DNA from: Pseudomonas sp. PB101
GTDB lineage: Bacteria; Pseudomonadota; Gammaproteobacteria; Pseudomonadales; Pseudomonadaceae
NCBI RefSeq assembly: GCF_009764265.1
Contig: NZ_RWIR01000055.1
Location: 124,001-188,000, forward strand
Direction: 5' to 3'
Length of the DNA: 64,000 bases
In this document: positions 17,664 to 26,535 of the stretch, piece after piece
How the letters are laid out: each line of letters starts with the position of its first letter
Position numbering within the stretch: the first letter of the stretch is position 1
Program-made: the position numbers and the translations under genes
The notes under the pieces: generated by a model
Told to the model about the DNA's origin: nothing
Databases searched by the model: none
Seen by the model: the letters and a program-made list of their open reading frames with translations, nothing else

Positions 17664-18779
17664 ATGACTCGTAGTTTTTCTCTTTTAATGTTGGCAAGCA
17701 TCGCTTTACAAGGTTGCATGTTTTCCCCCGGCCAATACCTGAGCACCAGTGATATCACACGCCAGGGCGCCAGTGAGAGCAGCCGGGTCGAGCTCATTCC
17801 GATCACGCCCAAGCTCATCGCCATGAACAGGGCCACGCAAAAGCGTGAGTCCGTGCCGACGGAACTGTTGGCGGCACCGGCCGAGTACCGCATCGGCAGT
17901 AACGATGTCCTGTACATCACGGTCTGGGATCACCCGGAGCTGACCGCACCCTCCGGCGCGCAACAGCAGATTGATGCCAACGGTCGCCTGGTTCGGGCCG
18001 ATGGCACGCTGTACTACCCGTTTATCAAAGAGGTGCAGGCGGCCGGTAAGACCGTCCAGCAACTGCGATCGGACATCGAAGAAAGGTTGTCGGCCTTCAT
18101 CGCGGACCCGCAGGTGGATGTCGCCGTGTTGCGCTTTTCCAGTCAGAAAGTCGTGGTCACGGGCGCCGTTTCGAAGGCCGGTCCGCAAGCGATTTCCACC
18201 AACCCGCTCAGTGTGGTCGAGGCCCTCGGTTCTGCCGGTATCGATACGACGAGTGCGGACTTGTCCGGTCTGTTGCTGACGCGAAACGGGCGGGTCTACA
18301 CGCTTAATCTCGACACGCTCAACCAGCCGGATTCCGAGTTGCAGAACGTCTACCTCAAGGGTGGCGATCAGTTGTACCTGCCGTACAACGACAAAAAGCG
18401 CATCTACGTCATGGGCGAGGTCAACCAGCCCCGCGCACTGAGCTTCAAGACCGCCACCATGAACCTGTCCGATGTGCTGGGCTCGGTCGGCGGATTGAGT
18501 CAGACCACCTCCAACGGTAACGCCGTGTACGTGATCAGGGGGGTTGAAAACCTCGATGTCGAACCGGCGAAGGTCTACCAACTGCAAGCAGAATCACCGA
18601 CCGCCATGGCGCTGGCCACGCACTTTGAAGTGCGTCCCCAGGATGTTGTCTACGTAGGTCCTGCCAACGTGACTCGCTGGAATCGCTTCGTCAGCCAATT
18701 GGTGCCGTCGGCGGCGATTGTCGGTTCGGGCGCTTCCGCGGCGAAGAACATGAGTGAAGTCAGCAGCAACAGCAATTAA
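17664..18779 (+). CDS. wza: Polysaccharide export outer-membrane lipoprotein (Wza-type)
   Basis: 371 aa, near the 379 aa of E. coli Wza. A lipoprotein signal with lipobox LQGC places the acylated Cys at residue 18. The Poly_export domain follows (YRIGSNDVLYITVWDHPEL), then SLBB-like repeats (VVVTGAVSKAGPQ, YVMGEVNQPRAL), and a C-terminal segment (TRWNRFVSQLVPSA) fits the amphipathic helix that lines the Wza pore. It forms the octameric outer-membrane channel connected to Wzc. It lies between yjbE and yjbF, so gfc-like export genes and the Wza channel are combined in one operon. Confidence 0.9.
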   Translation: MTRSFSLLMLASIALQGCMFSPGQYLSTSDITRQGASESSRVELIPITPKLIAMNRATQKRESVPTELLAAPAEYRIGSNDVLYITVWDHPELTAPSGAQQQIDANGRLVRADGTLYYPFIKEVQAAGKTVQQLRSDIEERLSAFIADPQVDVAVLRFSSQKVVVTGAVSKAGPQAISTNPLSVVEALGSAGIDTTSADLSGLLLTRNGRVYTLNLDTLNQPDSELQNVYLKGGDQLYLPYNDKKRIYVMGEVNQPRALSFKTATMNLSDVLGSVGGLSQTTSNGNAVYVIRGVENLDVEPAKVYQLQAESPTAMALATHFEVRPQDVVYVGPANVTRWNRFVSQLVPSAAIVGSGASAAKNMSEVSSNSN

Positions 18780-18793
18780 GGCCGGGTCCGATC

Positions 18794-19459
18794 GTGAGAA
18801 CGTTGAATGTTGGCGTCTGCTTGATAGCGGCCTTGATGTTGTGTGGCTGTAACCCGCTGATGGTTGCTTCGATGACCAACCTCAAATCGGCGGTGGCGGG
18901 GCCGGATGAGCTGGACGTGACGGCGGCCCAGGTGGCGGATGTGCGCTTTCCCCAGCTCAAGCTGACCACGCCGTCCGGTTCCGGCGTGCTGGCGCTGGTG
19001 CGTGAGCGCGGCGACCTGCAGTTCTGGGTCGCGTCCGGCAAACAGGTTCTGCTCATGCGCGACGGTCTCGCGGTGCGCAGCATCGGCCTGGGCCTGGGCG
19101 GTGATCTGGACGGGACGCGCCTCGCTGACGTCTCGCCCTTCAAGCAAGGCCTCCATCAAGTACCGGATGGCTACACCAGCCAGCGCTGGATCGATCTCTA
19201 CCAGGGCCAGGAAGTCGGGGTGACCTTGAACAGTCGCTTCTTCCGCAAATCCATGGAAACCCTGGAAATCCTCAACAAGGAATATGCCGTGCTACGTGTC
19301 GATGAGCAGATTGACGCGCCGGCCATCGGCCTGCGTGCGACCAATCGTTACTGGGTCGATCCCGTTGACGGTTTCATTGTGCAGAGTGAGCAGCAACTGA
19401 CCTCGCAGCTGCGGGTCAAGATCGTGCAACTGACCCCTGACCGCAGGCATGCCCGGTGA
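18794..19459 (+). CDS. yjbF: YjbF/GfcB family lipoprotein
   Basis: 221 aa, GTG start. The N-terminus has a lipoprotein signal with lipobox LCGC (Cys near residue 19). The rest is a soluble beta-rich domain with FWVASGKQVLLMRDGLAVRS and the C-terminal YWVDPVDGFIVQSEQ, as in YjbF/GfcB. The family is needed for secretion of the yjb or group-4 capsule polymer, but its biochemical role is unsettled. Its stop overlaps the start of yjbG (GTGA), indicating coupled translation. Confidence 0.75.
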   Translation: MRTLNVGVCLIAALMLCGCNPLMVASMTNLKSAVAGPDELDVTAAQVADVRFPQLKLTTPSGSGVLALVRERGDLQFWVASGKQVLLMRDGLAVRSIGLGLGGDLDGTRLADVSPFKQGLHQVPDGYTSQRWIDLYQGQEVGVTLNSRFFRKSMETLEILNKEYAVLRVDEQIDAPAIGLRATNRYWVDPVDGFIVQSEQQLTSQLRVKIVQLTPDRRHAR

Positions 19460-20217
19460 AGCGGGTCAGGGCTCTATCGGCATGCCTGCTGTTCATCGCC
19501 GGCGCCTGCCATGCAACGGTCACCGTCACCGGTGATGTTGCCAATCCGGGGGCGGTCGAGCTGCCGGCGGGCGGGCGATTGCTGGACGTGATCAGCGTGG
19601 CACAGCCCAATGCCGAGAGTTACTGGTTGGCGGGCGTATTGCTGCGTCAGTCCCTGGTCGAGCAACAGACCCGGCTCAAGGTCGGGGTGCTGTTTGATCT
19701 GGACGTGCTGCAGCGCATGGCCGTGCTTTTCGACAGGCCGAGCCGGGCTGCCCTGGCGGTGCGGTTGGCCGAGCAAGTCAGGCGCATGCCGGTCACTGGG
19801 CGCCAGGTGGCTGTCCTGGACCCGGTCGCCGTGGAAGTCGGGTTTGCCCGCAACATTCGCCTGGACGACGGCGATCGCCTCATCTACCCGTTGCGGGTCG
19901 ACGAAGTCGAGGTGCTCGGCGCTGTCGCCGAGTCGTGTCGGTTGCCCTATCAAGCGCTGCAAGAGGCCCGCGATTACCTGCAGGGTTGCACACCGCTTGT
20001 CGATGCGGACGCCGATTACCTGTGGTTGATCCAGCCCAACGGCGTCACCCGGCGCGTCGGCATTGCCCACTGGAATCGCGAGAGCGGGCAGATACCTGCC
20101 GCCGGCAGCAAGATTCTGGTCCCGGTCAAAAGCGATGACCTTGATCCGCCTATCCCTGAACTGAATCAGCAGTTGGCCGAATTTATTGCCACGCAGCTGG
20201 CTGAGGTGGTTCGTTGA
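19456..20217 (+). CDS. yjbG: YjbG/GfcC family periplasmic protein
   Basis: 253 aa, GTG start overlapping the stop of yjbF. A signal peptide covers about residues 1-21 (ending CHA). The mature part has a SLBB-like beginning (VTVTGDVANPGAVELPAGGRLLDVIS) and a C-terminal helical end, as in GfcC, whose structure contains ubiquitin-like domains similar to Wza SLBB folds. It is probably a periplasmic companion of the Wza channel. It overlaps yjbH by four bases at its end. Confidence 0.75.
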   Translation: MKRVRALSACLLFIAGACHATVTVTGDVANPGAVELPAGGRLLDVISVAQPNAESYWLAGVLLRQSLVEQQTRLKVGVLFDLDVLQRMAVLFDRPSRAALAVRLAEQVRRMPVTGRQVAVLDPVAVEVGFARNIRLDDGDRLIYPLRVDEVEVLGAVAESCRLPYQALQEARDYLQGCTPLVDADADYLWLIQPNGVTRRVGIAHWNRESGQIPAAGSKILVPVKSDDLDPPIPELNQQLAEFIATQLAEVVR

Positions 20218-22292
20218 ATTTACGTTTTGCAGCCGTATTGTTATTGCCGTGTGGTCTGGCTCATGCAGAACCACGCATTACCCAGAATGATTTCGGTGGC
20301 GCAGGCTTGTTACAAACGCCGACGGCGCGCATGGCGCCGGCCGGTGAGTTGAGTCTGAATGCCAACCGCACCGACCCCTATAGTCGCTACAGCGTTTCAC
20401 TTCAGCCATTTGAGTGGCTGGAAGGCTCGTTTCGCTACACCGCGATCACCAACCGCCCTTACGGCCCTGAATCGCTGAGTGGCAGCCAGAGCTACAAGGA
20501 CAAGGCGGTCGACCTCAAGGCCCGCCTGTGGGAAGAAAGCCATTGGGCGCCCGAGGTGGCCGTGGGCTTCCGGGACATCGGTGGTACAGGCCTGTTCTCC
20601 AGTGAATTCGTGGTGGCCAACAAGCGCTACGACAATCTTGATTTCAGCGCCGGCATTGCCTGGGGTTACCTGGGCAACCGCGGTGACTTCGAAAACCCGC
20701 TGGGCTACATCAGTGATCGCTTCAAGACCCGGCCCGACAGCGAGGGCACCGGTGATGTCAACGCCGGGGCCTATTTTCGCGGCAGCCCTTCCTTTTTCGG
20801 CGGCGTGAGCTATCAGACGCCCTGGGATCGGCTCAGTCTGAAACTCGAATACGAAGGCAACGATTACAAGCACGAGCCGAAGGACAACGAGATCAAGCAG
20901 GACTCGCCGATCAACCTCGGCGCGGTGTTCAAGCTGACTGACTCGATCGACGTCAGCGCGGCCTGGGAGCGCGGCAACACGGCGATGTTCGGCGTCACTT
21001 TCCATACCAACTTTGTCAGCCGCAAGGCGCCGGCGAAGACGTTCGACCCGCCGGCTGAACCCTTGCCAGTGAAAGCGCCAAGCACCGGGATGGATCAGGT
21101 CAACTGGGCCGATGTGTCCCGGCGCCTGCAGCAAAATGCCGGGTACAAGGTCGAGCGCATCAGCCAGCGCGATTCCGAGTTGATCGTGTATGGCGAGCAG
21201 CAGCGTTACTTCCATTCGGCCAAGGCCGTTGGCCGGGCGAGCCGGATTCTGGACAACAGCGTCAACGACGATATCGACTGGTTCACCGTAGTGAACAAGC
21301 GCTACGACTTGCCGCTCGAAGAAACCAGCGTGCCACGGCAAACCTTCCGCGAAGTGATCAACAACGAGGAGCCGCTGCAAACGCTGCACCGCACCACCGA
21401 AATCAACCCGGCGATGCCGCACAACGAGAAAACCCTCTACACCGAAGCGATGCAGCCATTCGCTTATGGCGTCGGACTGGGCTTCAAGCAGAACGTCGGT
21501 GGCCCCGATGGCTTGCTCTATCAGTTCAGTGCCGACGCGGACGCCGAGTACCGCTTCAACCGCAACACCTGGTGGAGCGGCTTGCTCAGTGCCAACCTGA
21601 TCAACAACTTCGACAAGTTCACCTATGACGCACCCAGCGGCTTGCCCCGCGTGCGCACGGACTTGCGCCAGTACATGACCACGTCCGACGTCACCATGCC
21701 GTTGTTCCAGTTCAGCCATGCCGAACAGTTGGACAAGGACCTGTATGGCATGGTGTACGGTGGCTACCTGGAGTCGATGTTTGCCGGCGTCGGTGGCGAG
21801 GTGCTGTTCCGTCCGACCGGCGAGCGCTGGTCGTTGGGCGCGGACCTGAACTACGTCCGCCAGCGTGAGTTCGACCAAGGGTTTGGCTTGCGTGATTATT
21901 CAGTGGTGACCGGCCACATCACCGGCTACACCGACTTGCCCTACGATACGCTGGCAGCCGTCAGCGTCGGGCGTTACCTGGCAGGCGACTGGGGCGGCAC
22001 GCTGGATATCTCGCGAGAGTTTTCCAACGGGGTACGGCTTGGTGCCTGGGCAACGATCACCACCGCAACCGGTGCTGAATACGGCGAAGGTAGTTTCGAC
22101 AAAGGCATCTACCTGTCCATTCCGTTCGACGAACTGATGAGCATGTCGACCATGCGCCGCGCCAACCTCGTCTGGTCGCCACTGACCCGGGACGGCGGTG
22201 CACGGCTCAATCGCAGCTACCAGTTGCACTCCATGACCGACAGTCGCGACGACGACATGTTCTATCGCAACTTCGAGAAGATCACCGAGTAA
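20214..22292 (+). CDS. yjbH: YjbH/GfcD family outer-membrane protein
   Basis: 692 aa, TTG start within the stop of yjbG. A signal peptide of about 18 residues ends AHA. Next comes ITQNDFGGAGLLQTPTARM, the family's conserved N-terminal element, then many amphipathic beta strands with alternating aromatic residues, as expected for one or two outer-membrane beta barrels. YjbH/GfcD is required for export of the yjb or group-4 polymer. It ends the operon, and REP elements follow. Confidence 0.85.
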   Translation: MNLRFAAVLLLPCGLAHAEPRITQNDFGGAGLLQTPTARMAPAGELSLNANRTDPYSRYSVSLQPFEWLEGSFRYTAITNRPYGPESLSGSQSYKDKAVDLKARLWEESHWAPEVAVGFRDIGGTGLFSSEFVVANKRYDNLDFSAGIAWGYLGNRGDFENPLGYISDRFKTRPDSEGTGDVNAGAYFRGSPSFFGGVSYQTPWDRLSLKLEYEGNDYKHEPKDNEIKQDSPINLGAVFKLTDSIDVSAAWERGNTAMFGVTFHTNFVSRKAPAKTFDPPAEPLPVKAPSTGMDQVNWADVSRRLQQNAGYKVERISQRDSELIVYGEQQRYFHSAKAVGRASRILDNSVNDDIDWFTVVNKRYDLPLEETSVPRQTFREVINNEEPLQTLHRTTEINPAMPHNEKTLYTEAMQPFAYGVGLGFKQNVGGPDGLLYQFSADADAEYRFNRNTWWSGLLSANLINNFDKFTYDAPSGLPRVRTDLRQYMTTSDVTMPLFQFSHAEQLDKDLYGMVYGGYLESMFAGVGGEVLFRPTGERWSLGADLNYVRQREFDQGFGLRDYSVVTGHITGYTDLPYDTLAAVSVGRYLAGDWGGTLDISREFSNGVRLGAWATITTATGAEYGEGSFDKGIYLSIPFDELMSMSTMRRANLVWSPLTRDGGARLNRSYQLHSMTDSRDDDMFYRNFEKITE

Positions 22293-22385
22293 CCTGCAGG
22301 AGCGAGCCTGCTCGCGATGGCGTCGGTACATTCAGCATTGATGTTGACTGACCCAACGCCTTCGCGAGCAGGCTCGCTCCTACAG
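22293..22385. repeat. Second inverted pair of REP elements
   Basis: Two elements with core GCGAGCCTGCTCGC are found at 22293-22320 and, in reverse, at 22361-22385. They match the pair at 2372-2467 except for the central dinucleotide. They lie between the convergent yjbH and the WcaJ-type gene. Confidence 0.85.
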
Positions 22386-22440
22386 TGGTTTTTTGCTGAT
22401 CCAGAAATCCGGGTAGACCCCCGACTCCCAAATCACAGCC

Positions 22441-22466
22441 ACAAAAAAGGGGACTTGCGTCCCCTT
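22441..22466 (-). terminator. Terminator of the initiating transferase gene
   Basis: An 8-bp stem (22447-22454 with 22459-22466, AAGGGGAC) with a 4-base loop has an A run to its left. Read on the minus strand this is a stem followed by a U run, 30 bases beyond the stop codon. Confidence 0.85.
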
Positions 22467-22495
22467 GCGGTGTTGCCTTGTGCAGCCCTAAACCA

Positions 22496-23890
22496 TCAGT
22501 AGATGTCTTTCGACAACAAGGTGAACGGCGTCTTCACCAAAATCTTCAGGTCCAGCCACAACGACCAGTTGTTGATGTACTTGAGGTCGATCTCGACACG
22601 CTTCTGCATCTTGTCGATGGTGTCGGTCTCGCCACGGCAACCGTTGATCTGCGCCAGGCCAGTGATGCCCGGTTTGATTCGATGGCGCGCCATGTAGGCG
22701 AGAATCTTCCCGGAGTAGTAGTTGTTGTGCGCGATGGCGTGAGGGCGCGGGCCGACCAGTGCCATGTGCCCTTGCAGCACGTTGAACAGTTGCGGCAACT
22801 CGTCCAGCGAAGTGCGACGGATGAAGCGTCCGACGGCGGTGATGCGCGAGTCATTACGGCTGGCCTGCTTGACCTCATGATCATCGTGCACACGCATGGA
22901 GCGGAACTTCCAGACCTGAATCACCCTGCCGTTCCAGCCATGACGGTCCTGCTTGAAGAACACCGGGCCGGGGGAGTTGAGCTTCACGGCCAGGGCAATG
23001 ACTAGCAAAACCGGGCTCAGCAGGATAATGGCCAGCAGGGCCACGCTTTTTTCCACCAGGCTTTTGCTGAGCGCGGCGGTGGGCCGGCTGGTCAGCGGAC
23101 TTTCGTTCAAGTAGATCGCCGGCAGGCCATCCACGACTTTCACCGAGTGATTGAGCAGCGTCAGGCTGTTCAAGTCCGGCACCCAGACCACGTCAACGCT
23201 GGCATCCAGCAAATCGACGTACATGGCTTCGATTTTTGCCGCTTCCGACAGGGGCAGGGTGATGTACAAGCGACGGATGTCATGGGTCTTGATCAGTTCC
23301 AGCAGGTCTTCCTGGGCGCCGACGATGCGCGGTGCGCCCGGCTCCATGGCAGGAAGGGCACCGTTGCTGACCAGGCCCACCAATGGCAGGTTTTCGAGGT
23401 CGCTCAGTTTGTTCGCCAATCCCAGCGCCAGTTCACCGGTGCCGACGATCAGGGTTTTATGCTCGCTTTTGCGGGACCGCTGGTAGAACTTCGAGAACGC
23501 ATGCAGCGGCGCATACAGCAACGCCTGGCCGAGGAAACCGTACACCGCCCAACCCAGGATGACTTGCCGGGAAAACAGCTCATCGGCCTTGCAGATAAAC
23601 GCGATGCAGGCCAGCGCCGCCATCGTCATGGACCAGCCCATGAACAGGCGTCCCAGCCCTGACAGATAATTGTCTCTTTTTCGGTACACACCACTGAACG
23701 TATAAGCCGGAACCGAGGCCAGTACGGCGAGCGTTGCGCACATTCGGTAATAGAACTCGACCGTTCCAGTGTGCCGCTCGGCAAGTATGAACAACAGAGA
23801 AACTACAAAGCCCTGTGCCAGCGCCCATTGCCCCCAAAAGGTAAGTCCCTTGAGGCCGGTGTTTCGATTGATACTAAGAGTAAGATCCAT
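22496..23890 (-). CDS. Undecaprenyl-phosphate glucose phosphotransferase (WcaJ-type)
   Basis: 464 aa. The N-terminal half has several membrane helices and a nucleotide-binding-like domain (VGTGELALGLANKL). A further helix (about residue 285) precedes the bacterial sugar transferase domain with SPGPVFFKQDRHG, VWKFRSM and TSLDELPQLFNVLQG. Such enzymes transfer hexose-1-phosphate, usually glucose, from UDP-hexose to undecaprenyl phosphate and start the repeat unit. The start at 23890 has GGGGA upstream; an earlier in-frame ATG at 23914 is less likely. It faces the yjb operon and has its own promoter region. Confidence 0.85.
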   Translation of the reverse strand: MDLTLSINRNTGLKGLTFWGQWALAQGFVVSLLFILAERHTGTVEFYYRMCATLAVLASVPAYTFSGVYRKRDNYLSGLGRLFMGWSMTMAALACIAFICKADELFSRQVILGWAVYGFLGQALLYAPLHAFSKFYQRSRKSEHKTLIVGTGELALGLANKLSDLENLPLVGLVSNGALPAMEPGAPRIVGAQEDLLELIKTHDIRRLYITLPLSEAAKIEAMYVDLLDASVDVVWVPDLNSLTLLNHSVKVVDGLPAIYLNESPLTSRPTAALSKSLVEKSVALLAIILLSPVLLVIALAVKLNSPGPVFFKQDRHGWNGRVIQVWKFRSMRVHDDHEVKQASRNDSRITAVGRFIRRTSLDELPQLFNVLQGHMALVGPRPHAIAHNNYYSGKILAYMARHRIKPGITGLAQINGCRGETDTIDKMQKRVEIDLKYINNWSLWLDLKILVKTPFTLLSKDIY

Positions 23891-24282
23891 ACAATATCCC
23901 CAAAAGACGTCCATTCAGGTTTCGACAGTTGAAATCCGAGTTGTTAAACAGACTTTTTATTGTTGTTGTAGTGAGTGTCCTGAGGTAACAACGTCGATAT
24001 GCCGAACTGTCGTCAGTCAATAGACTAAGTTATTAGCGGGGATGCTGTCTGACGAGTTCTAACAAGATGGCAAAGTGCCAACTATTAAGTTTTTAGAAAA
24101 GGCCGAGCGTTAGAAAAGGTCGAATGGAAGGGGGTGAATACTTAGAGTGGTGTTTGGTATTGTTGGAGGGGTGGGGATGAGGGCGGTTTGACTGGCGCGG
24201 AGGTTGAAACCAAACAGAGTGCTTTTTTTATTGTTGTAATCGCACTGTTTCTGTTTGTTTTATTCGCTAAAGGTGTAAGCGT
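23891..24282. promoter_or_regulatory. AT-rich promoter region upstream of the initiating transferase
   Basis: 392 bases without a gene between the transferase start and the end of the next minus-strand regulator. Base composition falls sharply compared with the coding flanks (for example TTATTGTTGTTGTAGTG and TTTTTTTATTGTTGTAATC). No specific operator was recognised. Confidence 0.45.
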
Positions 24283-24942
24283 TTACGCCACGACTTCCTG
24301 GATCAGGCAATAGCCACGATTCCTTACTGCACGAAACAGGCGTTCACCGTTACTGGCCATTTTGAATTTGTCTTGCAGCCGACTCAGGCACATTTCCAGG
24401 CCACGGTATTGTTCCGGCTCCCTGCCGATGCTGAGGATCAGTTCGTCTCGACTGACGACACGCTCTTCATGGTGCAGCATTTTCTTTACCAGCGCGGCTT
24501 CCAACCCGGTCAGGCTGATCTCGACGCCCTCTTTTACCAATGCGCTTTGATCCTTGTCGAGTTGCCAGGCCTTGCTGCAAGGAGTATCGCCCTCGATGGT
24601 TCGCGCAATGTCGCTGGCTGCCCCGGCTGTTGCCGGCATGCTGTGGAAAGGATTCGTCGATTGCGCTGCCAGCCATTCGGATTCCAGGGTGGCCAGTAGT
24701 CGCTGTGTATCATGTTCGATACTGCGCGCGACGTTTTTCCTTGAAACGCTTGGGTAGCTGAACTCCATCAGCACGGGAGCGGAAGAGGGCGAAGCAACAC
24801 CTTCAATAAACATTTGTGCCTGGGAGGTGCCAAACGAGTTGAAGCGCTCACTGGACAGGATGGTCTCAAGTTCACGCTGAGACGTTGTGCTGTGGGTCAC
24901 GACGACAAAGTATTTTCTTGGGAGGGTTGTACTAGTTTCCAT
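24283..24942 (-). CDS. Winged-helix (OmpR-type) transcriptional regulator, degenerate N-terminus
   Basis: 219 aa. The C-terminal 90 residues fit the Trans_reg_C winged helix: ISLTGLEAALVKKMLHHEER, VVSRDELILSIG, LEMCLSRLQDKFK and FRAVRNRGYCLI. The N-terminal 120 residues contain no receiver aspartate and no recognised domain. The start at 24942 is supported by AGGAGAGAGAC just upstream; the frame continues another 71 codons without meaning. It is adjacent to a similar regulator at 25237 and to the exopolysaccharide locus, so it may control it; that is inference. Confidence 0.7.
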   Translation of the reverse strand: METSTTLPRKYFVVVTHSTTSQRELETILSSERFNSFGTSQAQMFIEGVASPSSAPVLMEFSYPSVSRKNVARSIEHDTQRLLATLESEWLAAQSTNPFHSMPATAGAASDIARTIEGDTPCSKAWQLDKDQSALVKEGVEISLTGLEAALVKKMLHHEERVVSRDELILSIGREPEQYRGLEMCLSRLQDKFKMASNGERLFRAVRNRGYCLIQEVVA

Positions 24943-25236
24943 GTCTCTCTCCTGAAGTACACACCAAATTTGGCTAAAAGATGATCGGCAGGGGAGCAAT
25001 GACTCCCTGGGAAGTAGTCGAAAGGCAGGGTCTGGGCCCAAGTTTGGCCCTCGATGGGTTCCACTCGATCTGCTGCTATAGAATAAACTTTTATTGTTAT
25101 GGTTCGATGTTGCCACGGTCATGGAATCGATAAATGCCTTTGGTATGAAATACAAAAAAACGATGAAGTCGAGATCTTTGTGCCGTTGAGAAAAACGTCT
25201 GTTTAGTTGGTGCTAAAGCGCCATCACTTCTGTGTG

Positions 25237-25977
25237 TCAGGGGGTTGAAATCAGACCTCTCATCAACCGGTACCCATGCCCCCTGATGCTTTGGATGGCG
25301 TTTGTGCCATACATGTCCTTGATTTTTCCACGAAGGCGGCTGATCGACTTTTCCAAAGCCCTGGGGTCATAAAAGTTGGTGTTGAGCCCCATGATGTTGG
25401 CGATTTCATCGTGACTTAGTATGTGGTTACTGGTTTGCGCAAAGGCTTCCAGGATCTTCATTTCTGCAAAGGAGATGTCCAGCTTCTTGCTGGTACCCAG
25501 TAGGCAAATACGGGTAGGGTCCAATATCAAATTGATATCTCTTTGCCATTCTTCACTGCTGAAGAACTCGGCGAGCGACTCAGGGCTTTCATCGGAAAGG
25601 GTATTGAGCTTGATACAGTAGTCGGCCCCCGCAAGATAGTACTTGATCTTGTTGTAGGTGCCTCGGCCTGTGATGACCGCGCAAATGATGGGTTTCAAGT
25701 TGCCGTTGCGCAGGTTTTCCACTAGCGCGAGGCTTTCTTCGAGGGCCGGAGGGCTGTCGATGATGATGAAGATGGCGCGATACGAACCGGAGCGTTCATT
25801 CTTCTTGACTGTACTAGTGTAGGCATTGGCCTCTAGTGCCATATCGGTCCGCACATGCCTTGCGACTTGCGTTCTAAAATGTTCAGCCACGCCACGGGTA
25901 CGACCCAGAGTGAGAACTCCGGGTTCATCGTTTGTCTGGCGCTGGCTTCTAGTCGCTAAGTTCCCTGTAAGCATCAT
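25237..25977 (-). CDS. Winged-helix regulator with a pseudo-receiver domain
   Basis: 246 aa. The C-terminus is an OmpR-type winged helix (LDISFAEMKILEAFAQ, SISRLRGKIKDMYG, IQSIRGHGYRLMRG). The N-terminal half resembles a receiver fold, with AIFIIIDSPPALEESLALV at the phospho-Asp strand and GADYCIKLNTL at the conserved lysine strand. The surrounding acidic pocket is not intact, so phosphorylation is doubtful. The start may be ATG 25977 or 25974. The 294 bases between it and the neighbouring regulator hold no gene. It faces the 558-base AT-rich region that leads to uppP. Confidence 0.7.
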   Translation of the reverse strand: MMLTGNLATRSQRQTNDEPGVLTLGRTRGVAEHFRTQVARHVRTDMALEANAYTSTVKKNERSGSYRAIFIIIDSPPALEESLALVENLRNGNLKPIICAVITGRGTYNKIKYYLAGADYCIKLNTLSDESPESLAEFFSSEEWQRDINLILDPTRICLLGTSKKLDISFAEMKILEAFAQTSNHILSHDEIANIMGLNTNFYDPRALEKSISRLRGKIKDMYGTNAIQSIRGHGYRLMRGLISTP

Positions 25978-26535
25978 GCATTGACTCGAATAGGTGCTGA
26001 CATCGGGATGTTAAAGCACCGGTTCTCATCTGTGACTGACAATTGGTAACATTTACGCGAATTTTAGACGTGGCTTCCGAGTTTTCTAACAATAGTTAAG
26101 CTTTTCAAGCTTTTAGTTGACTTTTTCCGGTGAGCTGAACTAGTGGGGTAGTGCCGTTAGATGGTGGCAATATGGAATTGTGCCACTCTTTTGAAACGAT
26201 GGCGATTATTTTTTATGTCCTTTTGCCACTGTTTGGCCCACTGCGTGCCACCATTCATGCCAAGGTGCTGAATCTACTAAGAAACACAAATAGTGTGAGA
26301 GCGATCACACTTTATTGAGTGGCGAGACTTTTTTCCACTAAATACCTAAATATAGTTCCGGGGCGTTCGTACTCGGACGATTATTAACATGGCTTGAGTG
26401 TGTCTTTTGATAAGACATATTCTTTCTCGCTACATCTGGTAATGGGTGTGGATGTCTCGATTGTTTTGCTTGAGCTACTCAATATCTGAGTGCAGTTGAC
26501 GGATCGTTCCCAAAGAACGGTCTGACGGAGGATTG
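25978..26535. promoter_or_regulatory. Long AT-rich divergent regulatory region
   Basis: 558 bases without a gene, between the leftward regulator and uppP. It contains a perfect CRP/Vfr-type site (listed separately) and a 6-bp inverted repeat TGTCTT-N5-AAGACA at 26401-26417. The size and composition suggest complex regulation or an acquired spacer. Confidence 0.5.
26294..26309. promoter_or_regulatory. CRP/Vfr-type binding site
   Basis: TGTGA-N6-TCACA matches the CRP consensus at all ten fixed positions, and the symmetry extends one base outward on each side (GTGTGA...TCACAC). It lies 227 bases before uppP and 317 bases from the start of the leftward regulator. In Pseudomonas the cognate protein would be Vfr or a related CRP family member. 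Confidence 0.6.
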
